This document shows, piece by piece, positions 6,473 through 13,154 of a stretch of DNA of 13,478 bases. Under the pieces are notes generated by a model, which had not been told where the DNA came from, did no database searches, and saw only the letters and a list, made by a program, of their open reading frames with translations. The stretch's first letter is position 1. Each line of letters begins with the position of its first letter. A program made the translations under genes and the position numbers. The stretch is from Pseudomonadota bacterium (GTDB lineage Bacteria; Pseudomonadota; Alphaproteobacteria; Acetobacterales; Acetobacteraceae), in assembly GCA_021808985.1 (NCBI GenBank), contig JAKBAQ010000049.1:1-13478 (forward strand), in the 5' to 3' direction.

Positions 6473-8679
6473 TGCGCGGCTTCGAGTTCCAATTCGTCCT
6501 CCAGCTGGTGCGCCTCGGGCAGCAGGGTGAAGAAGCGGCGGTGCACATGGTCGGAGAGCAGGCGCAGGCGGGCGGCGATGGCGGCGAGCGGCTGGGCGAG
6601 GCCGGTGGTCTCCCCGCTCAGGTTTACCGCCTCCTGCTGCAGCTGCTTGAGGGAGTCGGCGTCGTCATCGGCGCCAAGATGCTGCAGGCAGTTGCGCAAC
6701 ACGATAAATTGATAGGCAAGGCTGCGGGGGTTGCCGAAATCAGCCAGCAGCATGGCCAGCACGGGGCCGGGTGCGAGGATGCCGGCGTGGCGCAGCTCAT
6801 AGCTGAGCACGGAATCGGCCAGCTCGATGCCGAGCGCCATGCCGGGCTCCAGCCGCTCGGGCGGGGCGTTGAGCAGGATGGAAAGATTTTCGGCCAGGGT
6901 TTCGGCGCGCTCCAGCCGGCGGCCCATTTCCAGGAAGAGCCAGCCGCCGTCGCGCGACATGTTCTCCGCCGCGATGCCGGCGAAGGTGGCGGCGAAGTTG
7001 AGCATGGAGGGCAGGGCGGTTTCCTCGTTGGGGAGGGATTCGGTGGCCTGGTTAAGGGCGAAGCGCACGGTGGCGAGCATGCTGGGGCTTAAGCGCTCGC
7101 TGGCGGCGTTCACCAGCCGGGCTACTTCCTTCAGCTGCGCGGTGATGGGCTTGCGCCGCGCCAGCGCGCCGCGCAGCTGGCGGCCGGAGAGCGCGCCGCC
7201 CGCGAGATCAGCCGAGAGCAGCCCGGCCTGGGCCAGGCATTTGGCGATCAGCCCGCGCTCGGCGAGGTCACGCGGCAGGGAGGTGCCGGATTCCAGCCGG
7301 GGCAGGGCCAGCATCAGCAGGCGGGAGGCGGATTCCAGCCGCTCCACCGAGCGGCCGAGCCAGAACAGATTGTCCGCCACGCGCGAGGGCAGATGCGCGG
7401 CGGCGAGGAACTGGGTGCGGCGGGGGACATCGGCATGGGTGGCGCCGGAGATGATGTGCGGCTCATCGGCGTCGAGCACCCAGAGGTCCTTCATGCCGGT
7501 GATGGTGATGCCTTGCGCCGCGCTGTTCTGCTCCAGCCCGAAACCGAGGCCGCCGGGGAGAACCTGCCAGCTGGCGCCGTCATGCCAGGCATAGAGCCGG
7601 AAGAGAATGGGGGTTGAGACCAGGTTGACGCCATTGACGAACGGGGCCTTGGAGGCGCTTGTCACCGGGTCGCCGGCGGCTTTTGCCAAGAGCGGCGGGG
7701 CGCCCTGCAGGCGTTGGAACAGAGGCTCGATATATTCAGTGATTTCAGAGGCTTCCAGCAAGGCGCTGCCAGGGGCGTTGAGCATGCTGAGGGCGCCGGA
7801 GCGGATGGCGCCGAACGCGCCGGGGATGCCGGCGCCAGGGCGGCCGCCTTGCTCCAGCGGGTCCAGGTCGATCCCTGAGAGGCCGCGGATGAGGCTGGCG
7901 ACGGGCAGCAGGCCGCTCAGGGTTTTCATGTGCAGGCCGCCATTGCGGGTGGCGAGGTCGCCGGGTTCGATGAGCAGCACGCCGAGGGCGCGGGCGAGCA
8001 GGGCGTCGTCCATGGTGTCCTGCGTGGGGGCGGGGCTGGATGCGCCGGCCGAGAGCACGGCGATGATTCCGCCCTGGGCGGAGCGCTGCAGATGGTCGAC
8101 CAGCATTTCCCGCGCCGGGCGCAGGCTGCGCAGGCCCCCGGTGCGGAACAGCTCGGGCACCGTGCTGGAGGCCATGCGCCGCAGGGAGAGCGCGTGGCCA
8201 AGGCCGGGGATGACGCCGGTATGGTCGCGCAGAACCTGGAAGTTGCCGTCGGCGCCGCGGATGAGGTCAGCCGCGTAGAGGCCGAGGCGCGGGAGCCTGA
8301 GTGCCGCGCGCGTGTGCAGGCCGCGCAGGAAATGCGGGTTGGCGTATATCAGCGCGGGGGGGAAGCCGCCGTCACGCAGCAGGGTTTGCGGGCCGTAAAG
8401 GTCTTCCAGCACGGCGCTGAGCAGCTGGGCGCGCTGGATCAGCCCGGCTTCCAGGCGAGAGAAATCAAGCGGGGTGAGCGGTGCCGGCAGGGGGTCGTAA
8501 TGGCGGGCGGGGGCGGCGCCGAACGGGGCGGCGAGGCGCATCTGGCGGTTGAGCGCGGCCGAGCGGCGGGAGAGTTCGTCATGGCCGATATCGCGCACGG
8601 CCTCCATCACCGGCACCCAGGAGGTTCGGATCCGCCCGGAACGGTCGATCATTTCATCGCTGGAAGCCACGATACTCAT
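6469..8679 (-). CDS. Fused circularly permuted ATP-grasp-like/alpha-E protein, ATP-grasp part degenerate
   Basis: A 736-residue fusion. Residues ~30-415 match the circularly permuted ATP-grasp region (DUF404/DUF407 type): LLSAVLEDLYGPQTLLRDG (86-104), FQVLRDHTGVIPG (147-159), LLIEPGDLATR and GGLHMKTLSGLLPV (247-260), VLPGGLGF (373-380), KDLWVLDADE (397-406). Residues ~429-736 form the helical alpha-E domain, starting LPSRVADNLFWLGRSVERLE. Compared with the intact paralog at 9016-10491, several likely ATP-site residues have changed: LEDN is LRDH, and YVIENR is HALSLRR. The stretch holding KPVGESGGYG is about 58 residues shorter, and GGGSKDTWVL is ITGMKDLWVL. The frame is open throughout, so this is a conserved or evolving pseudo-ATP-grasp rather than an obvious pseudogene. 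The ATG has AGGG only 3 bases upstream. It is the first gene of a minus-strand pair with the transglutaminase. Confidence 0.87.
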   Translation of the reverse strand: MSIVASSDEMIDRSGRIRTSWVPVMEAVRDIGHDELSRRSAALNRQMRLAAPFGAAPARHYDPLPAPLTPLDFSRLEAGLIQRAQLLSAVLEDLYGPQTLLRDGGFPPALIYANPHFLRGLHTRAALRLPRLGLYAADLIRGADGNFQVLRDHTGVIPGLGHALSLRRMASSTVPELFRTGGLRSLRPAREMLVDHLQRSAQGGIIAVLSAGASSPAPTQDTMDDALLARALGVLLIEPGDLATRNGGLHMKTLSGLLPVASLIRGLSGIDLDPLEQGGRPGAGIPGAFGAIRSGALSMLNAPGSALLEASEITEYIEPLFQRLQGAPPLLAKAAGDPVTSASKAPFVNGVNLVSTPILFRLYAWHDGASWQVLPGGLGFGLEQNSAAQGITITGMKDLWVLDADEPHIISGATHADVPRRTQFLAAAHLPSRVADNLFWLGRSVERLESASRLLMLALPRLESGTSLPRDLAERGLIAKCLAQAGLLSADLAGGALSGRQLRGALARRKPITAQLKEVARLVNAASERLSPSMLATVRFALNQATESLPNEETALPSMLNFAATFAGIAAENMSRDGGWLFLEMGRRLERAETLAENLSILLNAPPERLEPGMALGIELADSVLSYELRHAGILAPGPVLAMLLADFGNPRSLAYQFIVLRNCLQHLGADDDADSLKQLQQEAVNLSGETTGLAQPLAAIAARLRLLSDHVHRRFFTLLPEAHQLEDELELEAAQ

Positions 8680-9015
8680 TCGCCCTGGTTAACAGACTGA
8701 CCATGAACCGGCTACGGCGAATTAGGTTGCGCCGCAACATGGGCCTTGGGTTGCGCCGCAACACGCGCCGGGGCCGTGCGAGGCTTGGTCCACCGTTTGC
8801 TTGGTGTGAAACGGGGGCTTGCGGTGTAACCGATTTTGGATGCAGCCTGCCGGAAACCATGGTGAGACGGTACTGTTGGATGGTTGGCAACTGATGAATT
8901 TCTTTCCGGTTTTTGCCCCTTTGGCGCGCATTTGCGCTGCTTGTGACCATGATATGGGCGGGCCGGTGGCGCGAATGCCGGCCGGCCAGGACGATTGCAG
9001 ATCGGAGCATTGGAT
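8680..9015. promoter_or_regulatory. Divergent control region between the two ATP-grasp/alpha-E gene sets
   Basis: A 336-base stretch with no credible gene. It must hold the start signals of both diverging operons, because each side opens with the first gene of a tight run. It contains the repeated palindromic 15-mer described separately (8725-8763), a GCGCA/TGCGC palindrome at 8926-8937, and an imperfect long-range repeat CCGGAAA (8850-8856)/TTTCCGG (8903-8909). No -35/-10 pair stands out convincingly. Short frames here (for example 8703-8894) have no ribosome site or recognisable sequence. Confidence 0.5.
8725..8763. repeat. Two direct copies of a palindromic 15-mer, possible operator
   Basis: GGTTGCGCCGCAACA occurs at 8725-8739 and again, identical, at 8749-8763, so the repeat period is 24 bases. 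Each copy has the arms GTTGCG and CGCAAC around one central C, a typical two-fold binding site for a dimeric regulator. The pair sits 46-84 bases upstream of the minus-strand fused gene, where a shared operator would be expected. The role is inferred. Confidence 0.5.
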
Positions 9016-10491
9016 TTGAACGAACTATTTCGCGCCATCTGGCCGGATTACGACCCGGGCCGTTATTTCTGTGAACTCACGCGCAAGCGCGGCGGCGCCG
9101 GGCCGGTGCCGGACTGGCTGATCCAGCGACTCGGCGCGATCGGGCTGGAGGCGCTGCGCGCGCGCGCTCAGGCCGCCGAGACGGAGCTGATAGACCTCGG
9201 CGTGACCTTCACCGTGTATTCCGACGCCACCGCGATTGACCGGATTTTGCCGTTTGACTGTATTCCCCGCGTGCTGACGGCGGCGGAGTGGAGCCTGCTG
9301 GAGCGCGCCTGCGTGCAGCGCGTGGCGGCGCTGAATGCGTTTCTGGGCGATATTTACGGTCCCGGGCATATTGTGCGCGATGGGGTGATCCCGGCCGAGC
9401 TGGTGTACGGCAATGCCAACTACCGGCCGGAGATGAAGGATTTTCCCGTGCCGCACGGAACCTATGTGCATGTTTGCGGCATTGATATCATCCGTGACGA
9501 GTTCGGCGATTTCCGCGTGCTGGAGGATAATGCGCGCACGCCCTCGGGCGTGAGCTATGTGATCGAGAACCGGCATGTGATGCTGCGCACCTTCCCCGAC
9601 CTGATGGCGGGGATAAGGCTGCGGCCGGTGGATGATTACGGGCGCAGGCTGCGCGCGGCGATGAGCGAGATCGCGCCGGGCGGGCCGGATGATCCGCAGG
9701 TGGTGCTGCTCTCGCCGGGCATCTACAATTCCGCTTATTTCGAGCATGTGTTTCTGGCCCGCGAGATGGGCGTGCCGCTGGTGGTTGGCGCGGACCTGGT
9801 GGTGGAGGATGAGCGCGTCTTCATGCGCACCACCGGCGGGTTGCGCCGGGTGCATACGATCTACCGTCGCCTGAACGATGATTTTCTGGACCCGGCGGTG
9901 TTCCGGCCAGATTCCATGCTGGGCGTGCGCGGGCTCATCGGCGCGTGGAAGGCGGGGAACGTGGCCATCGCCAACGCCGTGGGCACCGGGGTTGCCGATG
10001 ACAAGGCGGTGTATGCCTACATGCCGCGCATCATCAAATACTATCTCGGGCAGGAGGCGCTGGTGAGCAATGTGGAGACGCATATCTGCCGCGAGCCGGA
10101 GGGGCTGCGCTACACGCTGGATAATCTGCACAAGCTGGTGACCAAGCCGGTGGGTGAGTCGGGCGGGTATGGCATCACCATCGGGCCGCGGGCGAGCCAG
10201 GAGGAGCTGGCGGCGGCGCGGGCTTCCATTTTGGCTGATCCGGGCAACTGGATCAGCCAGCCGATGGTGGGGCTCTCGGTGGCGCCGACGCTGGCCGATG
10301 AGGGGATCGGGCCGCGGCATCTGGATTTGCGGCCCTTCATCATCACCGGCCGGGAGAGCTGGGTGCTGCCCGGCGGGCTGACGCGCGTGGCGATGAAGCG
10401 GGGCAGCCTGATCGTGAATTCCAGCCAGGGCGGCGGCTCCAAGGATACCTGGGTGCTGGCGGATGATTTTGCCGAGGGGGACGGAAAATGA
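9016..10491 (+). CDS. Circularly permuted ATP-grasp protein (intact paralog)
   Basis: From TTG 9016 it has 491 residues. It belongs to the circularly permuted ATP-grasp group (DUF404/DUF407), predicted amidoligases joining a carboxylate to an amine through an acyl-phosphate. Motifs: LGDIYGPGHIVRDGVIP (110-126), LVYGNANYRPEM (129-140), GIDIIRDEFGDFRVLEDN (155-172) followed by TPSGVSYVIENR (175-186), HTIYRRLNDDFLDP (280-293), the glycine loop TKPVGESGGYG (376-386), SWVLPGGLTRVA (448-459) and QGGGSKDTWVL (471-481). All the acidic, basic and glycine-rich elements missing from the fused paralog are present, so it is probably active. TTG at 8995 and 9010 are alternatives; GGAG at 9004-9007 lies 8 bases before 9016 and decides the choice. 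It ends in an ATGA overlap with the alpha-E gene. Confidence 0.9.
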   Translation: MNELFRAIWPDYDPGRYFCELTRKRGGAGPVPDWLIQRLGAIGLEALRARAQAAETELIDLGVTFTVYSDATAIDRILPFDCIPRVLTAAEWSLLERACVQRVAALNAFLGDIYGPGHIVRDGVIPAELVYGNANYRPEMKDFPVPHGTYVHVCGIDIIRDEFGDFRVLEDNARTPSGVSYVIENRHVMLRTFPDLMAGIRLRPVDDYGRRLRAAMSEIAPGGPDDPQVVLLSPGIYNSAYFEHVFLAREMGVPLVVGADLVVEDERVFMRTTGGLRRVHTIYRRLNDDFLDPAVFRPDSMLGVRGLIGAWKAGNVAIANAVGTGVADDKAVYAYMPRIIKYYLGQEALVSNVETHICREPEGLRYTLDNLHKLVTKPVGESGGYGITIGPRASQEELAAARASILADPGNWISQPMVGLSVAPTLADEGIGPRHLDLRPFIITGRESWVLPGGLTRVAMKRGSLIVNSSQGGGSKDTWVLADDFAEGDGK

Positions 10492-11513
10492 GCCAGATGC
10501 GCCATGACGCCGTGCTGCTCGCGCGCGATGCCGAGGGGCTGTTCTGGATGGCGCGCTACCTGGAGCGGGTGGAGAATCTGGCGCGGCTGATCGATGTGAC
10601 GCAAAGCTTCGAGAGCCCGGGGTTTGAGACCGATGCCTGGTTCGGGCTGATCCGCATCAACGCCGATGAGAAGAACTTCGCCGCGCGCGGGTTTTCGCCC
10701 GACGCCACGCATGTGAAGCGCTTCTACCTGCTGGACAGGGGCAACCCCACCTCGGTGCCCTGCAACCTGGAGGATGCGCGCACCAACGCGCGCACGCTGC
10801 GCCCGCTGATGAGCACGGAGATGTGGCGCCAGATCAACATGTTTCACCGCTTTGTCGGGCAGATCACGCCGGAGGATCTGGAGGGGGACGCGCTCTCGCG
10901 GCTGTGCACCAGGCTGAAGGACGGCGTGCAGGCGCATACCGGCATCACCGAGGGGACGCTGTATCGCGACCAGGGCTGGTATTTTTATGAGCTGGGCCGC
11001 CTGCTGGAGCGCGCCGACCAGACGACGCGCATGCTCGACATTAAATACACCGCCATTTTGCCCAAGGGGCGCGAGGAAAAGCGCGTGGCGGAGCTGACGC
11101 AGTGGAACGCGATTCTGCGCGCCGCCGCCGGCTACCATGCCTTCAAGCGCCGCTCGCGCGCCAGCTTCTCGGCCGAGGATGTGGTGCATTTTCTGCTGCG
11201 CGACCCCTCATCGCCGCGCGCGGTGCTGCTGTGCGTGCGCCGGGCTGAGTCGCATCTGGATGATCTGCGGCGGATTTATGGCCTCACGGCGGCGGGCGAG
11301 GCGATTGAGATGGCGGAATATCTGCGCGAATTGCTGCTGGAAAAACCGCTCGGCCATATTCTCGCCACGGGGCTGCACGAGTATCTGGACATGGTGCAGA
11401 TCCATATTCAACAATTGGCCAGCGCCATCGGGCGCGGCTTTTTCCGAGACTGGCGGCCCGCCGACCCGGCCGCGCAGAACCAGACACAGGGGCCGGCGGA
11501 GGCGCTCGCGTGA
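10488..11513 (+). CDS. Stand-alone alpha-E domain protein
   Basis: A 341-residue, all-helical protein of the alpha-E family (DUF403). The N-terminal signature LLARDAEGLFWMARYLERVE (10-29) aligns with LPSRVADNLFWLGRSVERLE at the start of the alpha-E part of the fused protein. Further signatures are EGTLYRDQGWYFYELGRLLERADQ, which has the repeated ELGRxLERA motif, and the C-terminal HEYLDMVQIHIQQLA. The family has no proven activity. It is nearly always found beside or fused to circularly permuted ATP-grasp proteins, so it is thought to be their partner subunit or scaffold. The ATG overlaps the stop of the ATP-grasp gene by 4 bases, and its own stop overlaps the GT39 start, so all three are likely translated together. 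It is predicted cytoplasmic. Confidence 0.9.
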   Translation: MSQMRHDAVLLARDAEGLFWMARYLERVENLARLIDVTQSFESPGFETDAWFGLIRINADEKNFAARGFSPDATHVKRFYLLDRGNPTSVPCNLEDARTNARTLRPLMSTEMWRQINMFHRFVGQITPEDLEGDALSRLCTRLKDGVQAHTGITEGTLYRDQGWYFYELGRLLERADQTTRMLDIKYTAILPKGREEKRVAELTQWNAILRAAAGYHAFKRRSRASFSAEDVVHFLLRDPSSPRAVLLCVRRAESHLDDLRRIYGLTAAGEAIEMAEYLRELLLEKPLGHILATGLHEYLDMVQIHIQQLASAIGRGFFRDWRPADPAAQNQTQGPAEALA

Positions 11514-13033
11514 ACAGATTACGAGACATGCGCTGGCCGTTCGCGGTGTTCGTGCTGGCGCTGCTGCCGCGCCTGAGCGGGCTTGGCTCCCGGCCATTCT
11601 GGCTGGATGAGGCGTTCACCTTCCAGCGCGCCTCGCTGGCGCCGGCGGCGCTGGTGCAGGATTCCTTCGTAAACCACCATATGCCGAGCTTCTTCCTCAT
11701 GCTCTCACCGCTGGTGGGCCTGGGCGACCCGCAATACTGGCTGCGCCTGCCCTCGGCGGTGTTCGGCGCGCTGGCGGTGATGCTGGTGTATCTGATCGCC
11801 TGCCGGGTTGGCGGGCGCACGGCGGGGATTGTGGCGGCGCTTATCATCGGCCTGTCGCCCACGGCGCTCGCCTTCAGCCAGGAGGCGCGCTCCTATACGC
11901 TGGAGATGTTCCTGATTCTGGTGGCGCTTTACGGGATAACCCGGCTGGCGATGGATATTTCCGCCGCCTCAAAGCCAATCCGCTGGAATGCGGCCGGAGG
12001 GTTCTGGGCGGCGTTCATCCTGGGCTCGGCGGCGGCGCTGGATGTGCTGGGCGACGGGCTGCCCTGGCTGGTGGTGGCCAATATCATCGGCGCGGCGCTG
12101 CTTGTGCAGTCGCCCAACCGCTGGCAGCTGGCGCGCAATTTCCTGCTCGCTGATTTCATCGTCGCGCTATTGTGCGGGCCGTTCTACTACCTGATGACGT
12201 TGCATCAGGGACAGGGCTACATCCAAAGCGTGATGTGGATTCCGCCGCTGAACATCTCGCGGCTGTGGTATAATCTCGGCTCCGTGTATTTCATGCGGGT
12301 GGCCGATTCCGTGACCTTCCGGTTCATGCAGGTGCCGACGCCGCATGCGCTCGTCTGGCTGATCGACGCGGCGCTGGTGATGGCCGTGGGCGGCGCCGCC
12401 TGGGTGCTGCGCCGCCGCCCGGCGCTGCTGGCGGTGCTTGGCATATCCTGCGTGTTTCTGCCGCTCTCGTTCACCATCGTGTCGATCTGGCGGCCGATTC
12501 TGCTGCCCCGCTATATTCTGTGGAGTGCTGCGCCGTTCGCCATTCTCGCCGGAATTGGCGGCGCGGCGCTGCTGGATAGCGCCAGGCCCCGGCTGCGCGC
12601 CCTGGCGCTGGGCGCGGCCGGCTTGCTGCTGTTCGCGAATATGGTGCCCTACTACCATGTGGAGACCAAGCCGCGCTGGGATATAGCGGCGAAACTGCTG
12701 GCCAAGGATGTGAGCCCGGGGGATGTGGTGTATCTCTACGATTCCGGGGCGCTGCCGATTTTGCGCGTGTATCTGCCGCCCGGGGCGCGCAACGTGGTGC
12801 TGAAGGATTCCGCCGGAGATCTGAACCATGCCGAGCTGGCGCTGAGCCAGGGCAAGCGCGTGTGGGCCGTGTATGGCCATGCCGGGCAGAGCGCGGAGCG
12901 GGTTGCGTTTTCAAAATTCTTCGCCGGGGCGAATGCGCTGGGCAAACCCGCCGAGACGCAGGTGGCGGGCAAGCGGATCATGATCGCGCTGTATGAGCCG
13001 GCGAATGCGAATGGCGCCGGCGCGGCGGAGTGA
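11510..13033 (+). CDS. GT39/ArnT-like polytopic membrane glycosyltransferase
   Basis: A 507-residue membrane protein of the PMT/ArnT (GT-C) superfamily. The first periplasmic loop has FWLDEAF (30-36) with D33 and E34, the expected acidic pair, then NHHMPSFF (55-62) and WLRLPSAVFGAL (77-88). SPTALAFSQEARSYTLEMF (116-134) is the typical second signature. About ten helices follow, and the last ~100 residues form a soluble, periplasmic-type tail (YLYDSGALPILRVYLPP). Such enzymes move a sugar from a polyprenyl-phosphate donor to a lipid, glycan or protein. The GTG start lies inside the alpha-E stop (GTGA). ATG 11528 is an alternative that would drop six residues. The coupling ties it to the ATP-grasp/alpha-E pair, but a link in function is unproven. 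A GC-rich hairpin follows 6 bases after the stop. Confidence 0.84.
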   Translation: MNRLRDMRWPFAVFVLALLPRLSGLGSRPFWLDEAFTFQRASLAPAALVQDSFVNHHMPSFFLMLSPLVGLGDPQYWLRLPSAVFGALAVMLVYLIACRVGGRTAGIVAALIIGLSPTALAFSQEARSYTLEMFLILVALYGITRLAMDISAASKPIRWNAAGGFWAAFILGSAAALDVLGDGLPWLVVANIIGAALLVQSPNRWQLARNFLLADFIVALLCGPFYYLMTLHQGQGYIQSVMWIPPLNISRLWYNLGSVYFMRVADSVTFRFMQVPTPHALVWLIDAALVMAVGGAAWVLRRRPALLAVLGISCVFLPLSFTIVSIWRPILLPRYILWSAAPFAILAGIGGAALLDSARPRLRALALGAAGLLLFANMVPYYHVETKPRWDIAAKLLAKDVSPGDVVYLYDSGALPILRVYLPPGARNVVLKDSAGDLNHAELALSQGKRVWAVYGHAGQSAERVAFSKFFAGANALGKPAETQVAGKRIMIALYEPANANGAGAAE

Positions 13034-13039
13034 GCGGCG

Positions 13040-13060
13040 CCCCAGGCCCTGGGGTGTTTT
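13040..13060 (+). terminator. Probable intrinsic terminator of the 9016-13033 operon
   Basis: CCCCAGG (13040-13046) and CCTGGGG (13048-13054) form a GC-only-closed hairpin that begins 6 bases after the GT39 stop. It is followed by TGTTTT, a short T-run. The T-run is also the first part of the repeat copy that begins at 13055. Confidence 0.55.
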
Positions 13061-13154
13061 AACCGTCTTCTCTTACAACAAATTGAAATTATAAAAAAAT
13101 TTTTGCGGGGTTTGGGGAGCTTTTTATAAAAAGCTCCCCAAGGGCCTGGCCCTT
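13055..13154. repeat. Truncated copy of the MITE-like repeat (copy 2)
   Basis: It aligns to 3279-3378 with a few substitutions and one single-base length difference in the A-run. Shared blocks are TGTTTTAA, GTCTTCTCTT, CAAATTGAAATTAT, the stretch from TTTTTGCGGGG through the complete 26-bp palindrome, and CTGGCCCTTT. The terminal GAGAC is missing, as is everything beyond the middle of the second palindrome, including the right inverted repeat; no target duplication is seen. It fills the gap between the convergent GT39 and lpxB genes and runs into the 3' end of lpxB. Confidence 0.8.
13114..13139. terminator. Perfect 26-bp palindrome in copy 2, overlapping the lpxB stop
   Basis: Identical to the palindrome at 3337-3362. 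On the minus strand the lpxB stop codon TAA (13126-13124) lies inside it. As RNA it would give a strong hairpin for both converging transcripts. A run of Ts on the minus strand follows only about 10-20 bases later, so classic intrinsic termination is possible but not certain. Confidence 0.45.

Noticed and set aside
6469..8679. Treating the fused ATP-grasp/alpha-E gene as a pseudogene
   Set aside because: The frame is uninterrupted, the alpha-E half is intact and the stop is coupled to the next gene, so loss of ATP-site residues is better described as a possible pseudoenzyme.
8654..9010. Short frames on both strands across the divergent control region, including 8703-8894
   Set aside because: No ribosome site and no family resemblance. 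The repeated RRN pattern comes from the two DNA palindromes.
8880..9010. A sigma-70-like promoter (TTGGCA at 8884) for the plus operon
   Set aside because: No acceptable -10 box lies at the right distance, so it was not listed as a promoter.
9025..10320. A 431-codon open frame on the minus strand, with a 359-codon one at 10110-11189
   Set aside because: Both are antisense to the ATP-grasp and alpha-E genes, whose motifs are unmistakable; the antisense translations are Arg/His/Gln-rich and match nothing.
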